From assembly GCA_029933395.1 (NCBI GenBank), contig JAOZOG010000023.1:1-17897 (forward strand): a stretch of DNA of 17,897 bases, written 5' to 3'. The notes below the pieces were generated by a model. It did no database searches, was not told the origin of the DNA, and saw only the letters and a list, made by a program, of their open reading frames with translations. How positions within the stretch are numbered: position 1 is the first letter of the stretch; each line of letters begins with the position of its first letter. Below are positions 7,161-14,350 of the stretch, piece after piece. Origin of the DNA: Sulfurovaceae bacterium (GTDB lineage: Bacteria > Campylobacterota > Campylobacteria > Campylobacterales > Sulfurovaceae). A program made the position numbers and the translations under genes.

Positions 7161-7376
7161 TTATCGATCAAAGAGACTGTTATCAAACGCTCTATCGTCA
7201 AAACTACCTCTTCCAGAGCCGCGATTGGCACTATTGGTGTTTTGCGATCGGCCATAATTAGCTTGATAGGTACCAGCATCACTGCCGGTTCCGGATGATC
7301 CAAGCGTATTGTTGACCATATCACCTATCGGTATCAATTTTGGTGTTGTATATTGCTTTTTTTCCACTTCATTCAC
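7161..7376 (-). CDS. Lasso-peptide-like RiPP precursor
   Basis: Predicted 71 aa from a GTG at 7376, with an in-frame stop just upstream. A second in-frame GTG at 7367 has better spacing from the AAGG at 7378-7381 and may be the true start. The N-terminal part matches the lasso leader rule Y-x2-P-x-L-x3-G-x5-T: Tyr9, Pro12, Leu14, Gly18, Thr24, with Thr at the -2 position. This predicts cleavage after Leu25 and a core from Gly26. Core position 8 is Asp33 (GSSGTGSD), which would give an 8-residue macrolactam ring. The core would be 46 residues, far longer than the usual 15-25; its tail is rich in Asn, Ser, Gly and Arg and ends with FDDRAFDNSLFDR. Part of that tail may be trimmed. It has its own -10 box and sits between the reductase and the unknown protein, with the macrolactam synthetase and kinase-like genes nearby. 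Confidence 0.8.
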   Translation of the reverse strand: MNEVEKKQYTTPKLIPIGDMVNNTLGSSGTGSDAGTYQANYGRSQNTNSANRGSGRGSFDDRAFDNSLFDR

Positions 7377-7405
7377 ACCTTAACTATTTTTCATACTCTA
7401 TATAT

Positions 7406-7411
7406 ATTATA
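7406..7411 (-). promoter_or_regulatory. -10 box of the precursor gene
   Basis: A perfect TATAAT on the minus strand, about 30 bases before the precursor start, lies in the AT-rich 72-base gap after the reductase gene. It would let the precursor, unknown protein and kinase-like gene be transcribed separately from, and probably more strongly than, the upstream synthetase and reductase genes. No -35 is evident. Confidence 0.6.
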
Positions 7412-7448
7412 TCACACTTATCAAATAAGAAAAAAGTATGCAAATGCC

Positions 7449-8519
7449 TCATGCCTCCCTCTTCACAAACTTTCTATAGTACATTCCCGGGCTATGGTGA
7501 AAAGCCAGCGACTGGAAGAAGAGTTGCGATTTCAACTCTTTGCCAATCTCTTCGTAGACTCTTTTGTCATACTCTGTCAAAATGGATTGATCCGATGGTT
7601 TTTTGTTTTCCCTGAGCAGCTTCAGTATAACGGCGGCTGCTATTTTCCCACTATGCAGTGCGAAACGGATTCCTTCGCCACGTACAGGATCGACCAATGC
7701 AGCAGCATCTCCTGTCAGCAGGACCCTTTTTGTCGATAAGCGCCGGGTTCCCTGAAAGACAGGTATGGGGTAACCCGAAATTTGAATGTTCTTTATGCAA
7801 TTTTCGGGAATAGATCTCTTGATGAATCTATTTATTTCGGCTCTGATATCAAGCGGCTTTCCCCAAGTACCCACACCGCAACTGAATCGATTTTTCTCTT
7901 TCGGAAAAATCCATCCATAGCCATAGGGCAGACAAAAATAGTTGATATGCAATCTATCGGAATGGGTGTCATAATATTGCTCATCTGTAATAATCTCTGC
8001 GTCGATCGAAGTTGCAAACTTTCTTTTTTTCATCAAGCCTACACAGGAAGCCGTCTTGCCCAGAGCACCATCCGCCCCTATGAGATATCGGGCACTGTAT
8101 TTACCCCCACTCTCCAATGCCACACGGACTTCATCCTCCTTCTCATCTACTGAAACGACTCGACTGTTATCAAGCAGTTCAACCTTCCCAGAGCCCTCTA
8201 CTGCAGCCTGCTTGAGAAGATAATAATCGAATTCGCTGCGATCGATCATTATCGGTGCTTCCGACTCCAAAAACCTTTCCATAACCCTGTCTTCATAATT
8301 ATAATAGGACTCGAGAAATCCCGTCCTATTTTTCACTACTTTCGATATGTCTACCCTGATCAACTCCGAAACGGATGGGGGCATAGCACCACCGCAGGGT
8401 TTTTTACGAGGCAGTGACTCTTTTTCGATGACAAGTATATGCAAATCAGATCTGGAAAGCTCCAGTGCAGCATTGGCTCCTGCCGGCCCCGATCCAATGA
8501 TAATCACATCATATTTCAT
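7449..8519 (-). CDS. Geranylgeranyl reductase-family FAD-dependent oxidoreductase
   Basis: Predicted 356 aa from the ATG at 8519, preceded by AAAGGAAAA; the open frame back to 8612 is not supported because the Rossmann strand begins right at MKYDVIIIGSG. Visible features are the GSGPAG dinucleotide motif (9-14), KPCGG (40-44), LIGADGALG (146-154), the family's PYGYGWIFPK (198-207, the PxxYxWxFP motif) and GDAAALVDPVRGEGI (270-284), the FAD-binding GD block with the reductase-family continuation. Characterised members reduce isoprenoid double bonds in chlorophyll, archaeal lipid and quinone pathways; many others are uncharacterised flavoproteins. The gene follows the macrolactam synthetase by 35 bases and precedes the precursor by 72, so it may act on the peptide product or an attached prenyl group, but a lipid or quinone substrate unrelated to the cluster cannot be excluded. 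Confidence 0.85.
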   Translation of the reverse strand: MKYDVIIIGSGPAGANAALELSRSDLHILVIEKESLPRKKPCGGAMPPSVSELIRVDISKVVKNRTGFLESYYNYEDRVMERFLESEAPIMIDRSEFDYYLLKQAAVEGSGKVELLDNSRVVSVDEKEDEVRVALESGGKYSARYLIGADGALGKTASCVGLMKKRKFATSIDAEIITDEQYYDTHSDRLHINYFCLPYGYGWIFPKEKNRFSCGVGTWGKPLDIRAEINRFIKRSIPENCIKNIQISGYPIPVFQGTRRLSTKRVLLTGDAAALVDPVRGEGIRFALHSGKIAAAVILKLLRENKKPSDQSILTEYDKRVYEEIGKELKSQLFFQSLAFHHSPGMYYRKFVKREA

Positions 8520-8554
8520 CGCTACTTTTTTTCCTTTTTGAGAGCTCAAAAGAA

Positions 8555-10171
8555 TCAGGATTCCCAGCCAAAATTGTACTGATACCAATACTCCAAATTG
8601 ACAATAGTCCATAAAGAAAGAAGATTACCGGACTCCTTATGATCAAAAGAGTACAGTAAGTCATCTACTTTTTTTCTTGAGATAATCTCCAAAGAGACCA
8701 GCTGTGATTCTTTCAGCAGCGTTTTCAAATCCAAAGCCTCAAGTTGTGCCGTCAGTACTTCGGAAAACTCTGATTTGTCGCCCCTTGATCGTATCTCTTC
8801 AGGCAATATCTCTTTCATGGCATAGCGCAATAAGACTTTTATCCATCCTTGAGAGTATTTATACTCCGGTGGAAGAGAGAGGACAAACTCAATCAGCTCT
8901 TTGTCATAAAAGGGATGCCTGAACTCTATGCCATAGTATTTTTCAGCTGCATGAAAAATGTTTCCATCACGCAGCATTGATTCCGATGCGGAGATCAATA
9001 TCCCGATATCACTTTTTTGCGCAGAGGGATTGAATCGCTCCAGCTGAAACAAATCATCAATATACTGATTCCCGGATGTCTCACGGGAGCGCAAAAGGCG
9101 TAATATTTTTTTGATAGGGTACTTTTGTTGTTGCGTCAGAGAAAAAGGCATAAAGCATTTTGCAGACAATTGAACCGGGCTGTGAGGTAGATATGGTATC
9201 TCTCGCAATAGTTTGGAAAACTCATATCTCCTCAAAAGATCTCTCAAAGTATGACAGTTGCCGGTAAGGAGGTGATCTCCGCCCTGGCCGGTAATAACGA
9301 CCTTCTTGTTGTCTCGATGCATCTTCTCCAGCATAGGAAGATACATCGTAAATGTTGTCATGATGGGCCAATGGGGACTAAAGTTGTAGTTCAATTCAAA
9401 ATTATATTTCTGATCGTAATCAATTTCGTGTGCATCTATTTTCGATGTATGAAAGCGGTACTTCTCTTCGATACTTTTGACATAATAATACTCGTCACAC
9501 TGCATATCGCCGAAACACATGGAGTAGCTCTCTATCGACTTCTCCGGATATTTGGCTTTGAGTAGCGAGACGACAGAAGAAGAATCGAGTCCGCCACTCA
9601 ATTCGCATGCTGTCTCTTCATCGTTTCCGATTCTTTCCATAATTGCTTTTTCAAAAAGAGTATTGAATTTTTCTGCAGCTTCCTTGAGTGAGATGGAATA
9701 GTCTATACTTATATTTTCAGGATGCCAATAACGTACCGGAATCGAATCGTTTCCATTGATTTTAAGATAATGACCGGGAGGTATGCGCCGGATATCCTCA
9801 TACATCGTCTCCCCATAATTGATAGCACCACGCTGCAACAGCACTCTCATAGCGTGAATATTCGGTCTCTTTTTTATACCGGAGAGTCGGAACAGTTCAT
9901 CTATGTCATCCGAAAAAAAGTATTCTTTTCCAGTGTGAACATAATAGAGTGCCTTGATACCGAGCGGATCACGGGCTGCTAACCATTCATCTCTATTTTT
10001 ATCATAAAGCGCAAAGGCAAAATCTCCATTGATCTTCTCAAGCAGAGCTTCCCCCCAGACCTGATATCCTTTCAGCACAATATCTTTGTCAGGGAGCGTT
10101 TCAGCAAGCTGAAGCTCTGCACAAAGTGCCTGACGGTTATAGAGTGAAATATTAGCATAACGAAATATCAT
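8555..10171 (-). CDS. Asparagine synthetase-like lasso macrolactam synthetase (McjC-like), N-terminally short
   Basis: Predicted 538 aa from the ATG at 10171. It has the remnant of a class II glutaminase domain (residues 1-80, including INGDFAFALYDKNRD at 47-61 and ARDPLGIKALYY at 66-77), then the synthetase domain with the PP-loop ELSGGLDSSSV (190-200) and GQGGDHLLTG (295-304). AsnB adenylates a carboxylate; lasso homologues activate the ring Asp or Glu so that the core's N-terminal amine can close the macrolactam. The domain normally starts about 60-75 residues earlier, with the catalytic Cys2 and an RGPD segment; both are missing, so glutamine hydrolysis is not expected. The reading frame stays open for 23 codons upstream of the ATG, to 10240, but has no start codon. 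The reductase gene follows by 35 bases. Assignment as a lasso cyclase rests on the neighbouring precursor and B2 genes. Confidence 0.82.
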   Translation of the reverse strand: MIFRYANISLYNRQALCAELQLAETLPDKDIVLKGYQVWGEALLEKINGDFAFALYDKNRDEWLAARDPLGIKALYYVHTGKEYFFSDDIDELFRLSGIKKRPNIHAMRVLLQRGAINYGETMYEDIRRIPPGHYLKINGNDSIPVRYWHPENISIDYSISLKEAAEKFNTLFEKAIMERIGNDEETACELSGGLDSSSVVSLLKAKYPEKSIESYSMCFGDMQCDEYYYVKSIEEKYRFHTSKIDAHEIDYDQKYNFELNYNFSPHWPIMTTFTMYLPMLEKMHRDNKKVVITGQGGDHLLTGNCHTLRDLLRRYEFSKLLREIPYLPHSPVQLSAKCFMPFSLTQQQKYPIKKILRLLRSRETSGNQYIDDLFQLERFNPSAQKSDIGILISASESMLRDGNIFHAAEKYYGIEFRHPFYDKELIEFVLSLPPEYKYSQGWIKVLLRYAMKEILPEEIRSRGDKSEFSEVLTAQLEALDLKTLLKESQLVSLEIISRKKVDDLLYSFDHKESGNLLSLWTIVNLEYWYQYNFGWES

Positions 10172-10200
10172 AACGGCAGTGTATTCATTCGGAGGAGGAG

Positions 10201-10695
10201 CTATCTCCCCCGCGCCATTGAAGAGAGGTCGACCATAAAGTCATCGCACATCAACCGGTCTCCTGACATCAGGCCAATCGTGATGAAATCTCCATAATAG
10301 ATCTCTACATTGCATTGTGACAAAGCCCGCTTGACGATCATTTTTCCGATATACTTTTTATTCTTTTTCAGTGAACTGTCATAGCCGAGATTGATCCTGT
10401 CGATATAGTGTTGTGCATCGATACAGGAGACACCTTCACCCTGTCCTTTTGACGGTTTGAGGTACTTCACCTGATACTCCCCCAGCCGAAAAAAGCACTC
10501 ACCTTTTGGCTCTGGCACAGATGATTCCTGCTCAGGCTGAGGCTGACTCTCCACTGCCGGTTCAGCTCTCTTGCGAGATGGGCAGGGGGCGACATAAAGC
10601 ATCTTTCCTTTCTGCTCATAGCAGGTACCATCATCCATTTCGACAATTTCGGCAAATGCGAACAGTGTGATACATAGAAACAGAAAGTACTTCAA
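10201..10695 (-). CDS. Small secreted protein of unknown function
   Basis: Predicted 164 aa from a TTG at 10695, supported by GGAG seven bases upstream. A signal peptide (LKYFLFLCITLFAFA as encoded, with Met as the first residue; cleavage after FAFA) sends it to the periplasm. It then has a short Cys-containing module (MDDGTCYEQKGKMLYVAPC), a low-complexity Pro/Glu/Gln linker (about residues 43-64), and a C-terminal domain (65-160) with Cys at about 67, 90, 123 and 144, suggesting disulfides. I do not recognise a family. It ends 29 bases upstream of the synthetase gene on the same strand, so it may be the first gene of that transcript, but it resembles no lasso maturation protein and may simply be a neighbour. 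Confidence 0.75.
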   Translation of the reverse strand: MKYFLFLCITLFAFAEIVEMDDGTCYEQKGKMLYVAPCPSRKRAEPAVESQPQPEQESSVPEPKGECFFRLGEYQVKYLKPSKGQGEGVSCIDAQHYIDRINLGYDSSLKKNKKYIGKMIVKRALSQCNVEIYYGDFITIGLMSGDRLMCDDFMVDLSSMARGR

Positions 10696-10790
10696 AAAAT
10701 GCTCCGATATTCAATATTTCTATGTATTCTATACTCTCCTATGTAATACCCTCCTAAAGAGAGGCAAAATCATATATTTTTTCAGTCCGA

Positions 10791-10801
10791 TATACTATAC
10801 T
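10791..10801 (+). promoter_or_regulatory. -10 region of the 5'-nucleotidase gene
   Basis: Two overlapping TATACT hexamers (10791-10796 and 10796-10801) lie about 31 bases before the ATG at 10833, followed by the ribosome binding site AAAAAGGA. No -35 is evident. Confidence 0.5.
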
Positions 10802-10832
10802 ACGGCTAAATAAAGATAAAAAGGATTCATTC

Positions 10833-12413
10833 ATGCCGCACTTCTTAAGGACATCACTTTTTCTATCGTTTTTTGCAAGTACCGTCTATGCTTCTACTCC
10901 TGTTGCACACACTATCACCGTAGCCGGTACGGCAGATTTGCAGGGGATGATGGAGCCTTCGATACAAAAGATCGATCTCAATTTCGATGGCAAAAAAGAG
11001 GAGATGGAGATGGGCGGTATCGCCCGTATCGCTACGATCTTCAAAAAGCTCAAAGCCGAGAATCCTGCCACCGTGACTGTCTCGACCGGTGATGATTTGA
11101 TGAACCGTTTTTTTCATACCTACAAGGGCAAGGCGATTATGGGGCTGATATCGGATGCGGGTTATGATATCGTCGTCTTCGGCAATCACGAATTCGACAA
11201 AGGGAGCGATGTACTCGCCGAGGCGCTCGAGGGCACGAAATTTGACGTACTCTGCAGTGACCTGGATGTCAGCCACTCCGCCTTGAAGGGCAAGTGCAAA
11301 CCCTGGCTCATCAAAGAGCTCGATGGTGTCAAGGTCGGCTTCTTCTCTCTGATCACCGAAGACCTGCCCGTCGTCTCGGCTGAACGGAATGTCACGACGA
11401 TCTCGGACAATGTCACGATCGCCAAAGAGAAGATCGCTACCCTCAAGGAGAACGGCGCCGAGCTGATCGTCGCATTGACACACATCGGCTACAAAGAGGA
11501 TCGCAAGCTCGCCAAGCAGGTCAAAGGTATCGATCTGATCTTTGGTGGGCATTCGCACCACTATGTCAAGAAGATGGGCCACATCAACGGTACGGCTATC
11601 GTCAACGGTGGCGAGATGGGCAGCCAGATCATCAAGGTCGATATCCCTCTGAATAGCGATCGAAAAGTTCAGCGCAAGGATATCACGATGACAAAGATCC
11701 CAGTCACCGACAAAACCGAGGCGGACAAAGCGATCGAAGCCAAAGTCGCTGCCTATGTCGAAAAGTTTCCGGCGGCGATCGTTCTGGGCAGGACGGAGGC
11801 TGAGTGGGATATGCACTCGGCTGTGACACGCAAACAGGAGTCACCCGTCGCTGAGATGATCAACGATATGATGCGCAAGCAGTTCAAAGTCGATATCGTC
11901 CTCAACAACGGCGGTGCCTTCCGCGGCAACAAGATCTATAAACCGGGCCCCGTCACCGATACGATGCTCAAAGAGATCGATGAGTTCAGACAATATGCCT
12001 ACACCCTCAAACTGAAGGGAAAATATCTCAAAGATATTCTGGAGTGGAGTGCAGCCAGCTATGGACAGGGTGGCTTCCTGCAACCCTCCGGTATCCGATA
12101 CCGTATCACGCTATCCAAACAGCCGATGGTCAAAAAGGGCGAAGAGATCATCAAAAAGGGTGAGAGAGTGGACAAAATCCAAGTCTTGATCGATGGCAAA
12201 TGGCAGGCAGTCGATCCGGAACGTGAGTATAAAGTGCTCAGCAACTCGTTTATGGTACAGGATGGTGGAGACGGCTATTTCTGGTTCAAAAAGTATGGCA
12301 GCGATATCCAAAACACCTTCTCTACCTTCTACTCCATCATGGCGGACTATCTCTTCAAAGAGAAGGTGCTGACACCGGGCAAACCGGATGGACGGATTGA
12401 GGTCATTCACTGA
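10833..12413 (+). CDS. Secreted 5'-nucleotidase/UshA-family metallophosphoesterase
   Basis: Predicted 526 aa, with AAGGA eight bases upstream of the ATG and a signal peptide (residues 1-20, ending VYA). The N-terminal metallophosphoesterase domain shows ADLQG (34-38), STGDD (84-88), GNHEFDKG (117-124), ALTHIG (214-219, His217) and FGGHSHH (237-243). The C-terminal 5'-nucleotidase domain follows, with NNGGAFRG and the RQYAYTLKLKGKYLKDILEW region. Such enzymes hydrolyse nucleotides, UDP-sugars or related phosphate esters in the periplasm for phosphate and nucleoside recovery. In E. coli UshA, as I recall it, the first metal site uses Asp41, His43, Asp84 and Gln254; here the His43 position is Gln37 while the Gln254 position is His242. 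Length fits UshA. The last codons and stop lie in a hairpin shared with the convergent MltG gene. Confidence 0.88.
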   Translation: MPHFLRTSLFLSFFASTVYASTPVAHTITVAGTADLQGMMEPSIQKIDLNFDGKKEEMEMGGIARIATIFKKLKAENPATVTVSTGDDLMNRFFHTYKGKAIMGLISDAGYDIVVFGNHEFDKGSDVLAEALEGTKFDVLCSDLDVSHSALKGKCKPWLIKELDGVKVGFFSLITEDLPVVSAERNVTTISDNVTIAKEKIATLKENGAELIVALTHIGYKEDRKLAKQVKGIDLIFGGHSHHYVKKMGHINGTAIVNGGEMGSQIIKVDIPLNSDRKVQRKDITMTKIPVTDKTEADKAIEAKVAAYVEKFPAAIVLGRTEAEWDMHSAVTRKQESPVAEMINDMMRKQFKVDIVLNNGGAFRGNKIYKPGPVTDTMLKEIDEFRQYAYTLKLKGKYLKDILEWSAASYGQGGFLQPSGIRYRITLSKQPMVKKGEEIIKKGERVDKIQVLIDGKWQAVDPEREYKVLSNSFMVQDGGDGYFWFKKYGSDIQNTFSTFYSIMADYLFKEKVLTPGKPDGRIEVIH

Positions 12414-12431
12414 AAAAGAGTTTTTTCAGTG
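12408..12431. terminator. Bidirectional hairpin terminator containing both stop codons
   Basis: A 10-bp perfect stem (CACTGAAAAA at 12408-12417 with TTTTTCAGTG at 12422-12431) has a 4-base loop. Its A/T-rich inner stem supplies a T run on either strand. Both the 5'-nucleotidase stop (12411-12413) and the MltG stop (12426-12428) lie inside the stem. Structure read directly; terminator function inferred. Confidence 0.6.
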
Positions 12432-13688
12432 ACTTGGTGTCGTGTCAATATGCTCAAACAGTGACTTGATGTCCTGTTTTTTCTTTGGTAGTGGGAGCTC
12501 TTTCCTCTTTTCCTGTTTTTTCTTTTTCGGAAGAGGCTCTCTTCTGCTCTCCTGCTTTTTCTTTGTCTGATTTCTCTCCTGTGACTTGATACTGACAGGT
12601 TTTTTGACACTCACTTCCTTCTTTCTGGGTGCCACCAGTGCTTTTTTCTCTCTCTTTGCCGGCGCTACAGTTTTCTTTTTTTCTTTCTCTTTTTTCTTTT
12701 CGTTACGTTGACTACAGTAGATTTTAAAGGCTTTGACATTCTTGATATGCTGCTTATAGGTCTCTGCAAAGTTGTGCTTCCCTTTTTCGTTCAGTACAAA
12801 AAAGAGATAGCCACTCTCCTGGGGTGAAGCTGCCGCACGGAGCGCCTCTATCGAGACACTGCCCAACGGGGCCGGGACGAGACCTTTGTATTTGTAGGTA
12901 TTATATCTGCTTTTGTCACTTCTGATACGTTCGGGTGTGACAATGGTGCGAGAGTATTTGCCATAGTTGAGTGTACCGTCCATCTGCAGTCTCATGCCCT
13001 TTTTGAGACGGTTGTAGATGACGGAAGAGATACGGGCCATCTCATCGGGGTCGTTGCTCTCTTTTTGTATGATCGATGCGACGATCAGTGCTTCTTTCAG
13101 CTGTTCGGCAGTGAAGCTGAATCCATAATATTCGCGTGCAAAACGGTCCAGCGCCCTGTCGGATTGCTTGAGAAGTGAGCGGATCACCGTCTCCTCATCG
13201 GCCGAACGCGGGAAGGAATACCTTCCGGCCAGGATATTTCCCTCTTCGAAACGTGCCAACTTGGTGTAGTTTCCATCCAGCATCGTCTCGTCCAGCATCA
13301 AGTCTCTGGAGAGACGGTGAAATATTTCTCGCTTCGTCTCGCCGGCGAAAATTTTGATACTCAGTGTTCTGACTCGTTTTTTGTGAAGATTTTTGAAGAA
13401 AAAGTAGCGCCCCACTTCATTGCCGCAAACTCTATACCACCCCTCTTCGGGCAGATGTACGAATCTCAACACCAGATGATCGATACTGTTCAACTCATAG
13501 CCGTTCTCCTGCAGACTCTCTGCGACTGCATTGACGGATGAAGAGGGGATATAGAAGACGGGCTTGCCTTTTGAGAGGGGAGTTTCATTGTACATGATCA
13601 GCAGAAAGAGGATTATTGCAAACACAACTGCTGCAATGATCTTGAAACGTCGTGATGTGGGGTGACGTTCAAGCGGTTCGATAAACAT
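12426..13688 (-). CDS. mltG: Endolytic murein transglycosylase MltG (YceG-like) with Lys-rich C-terminal tail
   Basis: Predicted 420 aa from the ATG at 13688, with AGAAG just upstream. There is a short cytoplasmic N-terminus, one membrane helix (about 16-33), then a periplasmic LysM-like region and the YceG domain. Diagnostic segments are ILAGRYSFP (152-160), LIVASIIQKES (201-211) with the conserved Glu210, VIYNRLKKGMRLQMDGTLNYG (223-243), and LVPAPLGSVSIEAL (270-283). MltG cuts nascent glycan strands during peptidoglycan synthesis and so sets strand length. The first acidic residue of the usual EKE is Gln here; the second Glu is kept. Residues 329-420 form a Lys/Glu-rich, Pro-containing low-complexity tail absent from E. 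coli MltG, presumably in the periplasm. No promoter is obvious in the 136-base gap after the RraA-family gene, so cotranscription is possible. Confidence 0.9.
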   Translation of the reverse strand: MFIEPLERHPTSRRFKIIAAVVFAIILFLLIMYNETPLSKGKPVFYIPSSSVNAVAESLQENGYELNSIDHLVLRFVHLPEEGWYRVCGNEVGRYFFFKNLHKKRVRTLSIKIFAGETKREIFHRLSRDLMLDETMLDGNYTKLARFEEGNILAGRYSFPRSADEETVIRSLLKQSDRALDRFAREYYGFSFTAEQLKEALIVASIIQKESNDPDEMARISSVIYNRLKKGMRLQMDGTLNYGKYSRTIVTPERIRSDKSRYNTYKYKGLVPAPLGSVSIEALRAAASPQESGYLFFVLNEKGKHNFAETYKQHIKNVKAFKIYCSQRNEKKKEKEKKKTVAPAKREKKALVAPRKKEVSVKKPVSIKSQERNQTKKKQESRREPLPKKKKQEKRKELPLPKKKQDIKSLFEHIDTTPSH

Positions 13689-13824
13689 TCTTCTCAGTGT
13701 TCCAATGCGCTCTCTGGAAGACTATTCCATTGTTTCAAACATGCCATTGCATTCCGATACACGATTCACTGCTCCGATTCGATCTGATATTGCAGCATAT
13801 ATCCGGGCTGCAACATTTGTCGTT

Positions 13825-14310
13825 TCATTCTATATCCAGAAGTTCTTTGGGGGCGACGATGATGCCGTCATGGTCAGCGACAAGATATTCGCCATTTTTG
13901 AAAGTCACACCACCAAATTCAAGCACGATATCACGCTCTGCCGGCTTCCTGTCATGACTCTTTCTCGAGCAGGTACCCAGTGCCCAGAGTCCTACTGGAA
14001 TGGTTCGGGTGATTTTGGTGTCGCGCACGTAGCCATTGATGAGGATTCCGGCCCAGCCATTATCTCTGGCGAACTTCATCAGGTTCTCACCCACCACAGC
14101 ATAGAAGGCACCATCGACATCCACAACGGCGATACGCCCCTCCCCCGGCTCTTTGAGCATAGAGATAAGGTCGGAGTTCTCTTCATCGAGTTTGATCGTC
14201 ACGATGGGGCCATGGCACGTTTCGACACCGCCGTAGGATTTGTAGTCGTGAGAAAGCACCTGTACTTCATCACGATGTTCGTCACAGATATCCGCTGTAA
14301 TCAATTGCAT
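13825..14310 (-). CDS. RraA-family protein (RNase E regulator-like / HMG aldolase fold)
   Basis: Predicted 161 aa from the ATG at 14310, with AGGGG nine bases upstream and a -10 box at 14345-14350. Family landmarks are GGVETCHGPIVTIK (27-40, the metal/substrate loop region), VVDVDG (62-67), VVGENLMKFARDNGWAGILI (72-91), NGYVRD (92-97, the conserved Arg-Asp pair) and LGTCSRKS (111-118). The fold includes E. coli RraA, which binds and inhibits RNase E, and the divalent-metal-dependent 4-hydroxy-4-methyl-2-oxoglutarate/oxaloacetate aldolases. The length of 161 matches RraA. Campylobacterota generally use RNase Y/J rather than RNase E, so a regulator-of-RNase-E role is doubtful here and an aldolase or decarboxylase role may be more likely. 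The sequence does not decide between them. Confidence 0.85.
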   Translation of the reverse strand: MQLITADICDEHRDEVQVLSHDYKSYGGVETCHGPIVTIKLDEENSDLISMLKEPGEGRIAVVDVDGAFYAVVGENLMKFARDNGWAGILINGYVRDTKITRTIPVGLWALGTCSRKSHDRKPAERDIVLEFGGVTFKNGEYLVADHDGIIVAPKELLDIE

Positions 14311-14344
14311 TCATTTTCCCCTATTATCATATTCAATAGAGAAG

Positions 14345-14350
14345 ATTATA
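14345..14350 (-). promoter_or_regulatory. -10 box of the RraA-family gene
   Basis: A perfect TATAAT on minus, about 35 bases upstream of the ATG at 14310. A TTGACG further upstream is too far away (29 bases) to serve as its -35. Confidence 0.6.

Noticed and set aside
7139..7324. Alternative 61-codon minus frame overlapping the precursor
   Set aside because: The other frame has the full lasso leader rule and a Shine-Dalgarno sequence; this one has no recognisable feature.
10863..11816. 317-codon minus-strand frame inside the 5'-nucleotidase gene
   Set aside because: Shadow of a secreted metallophosphoesterase with signal peptide and metal motifs on plus.
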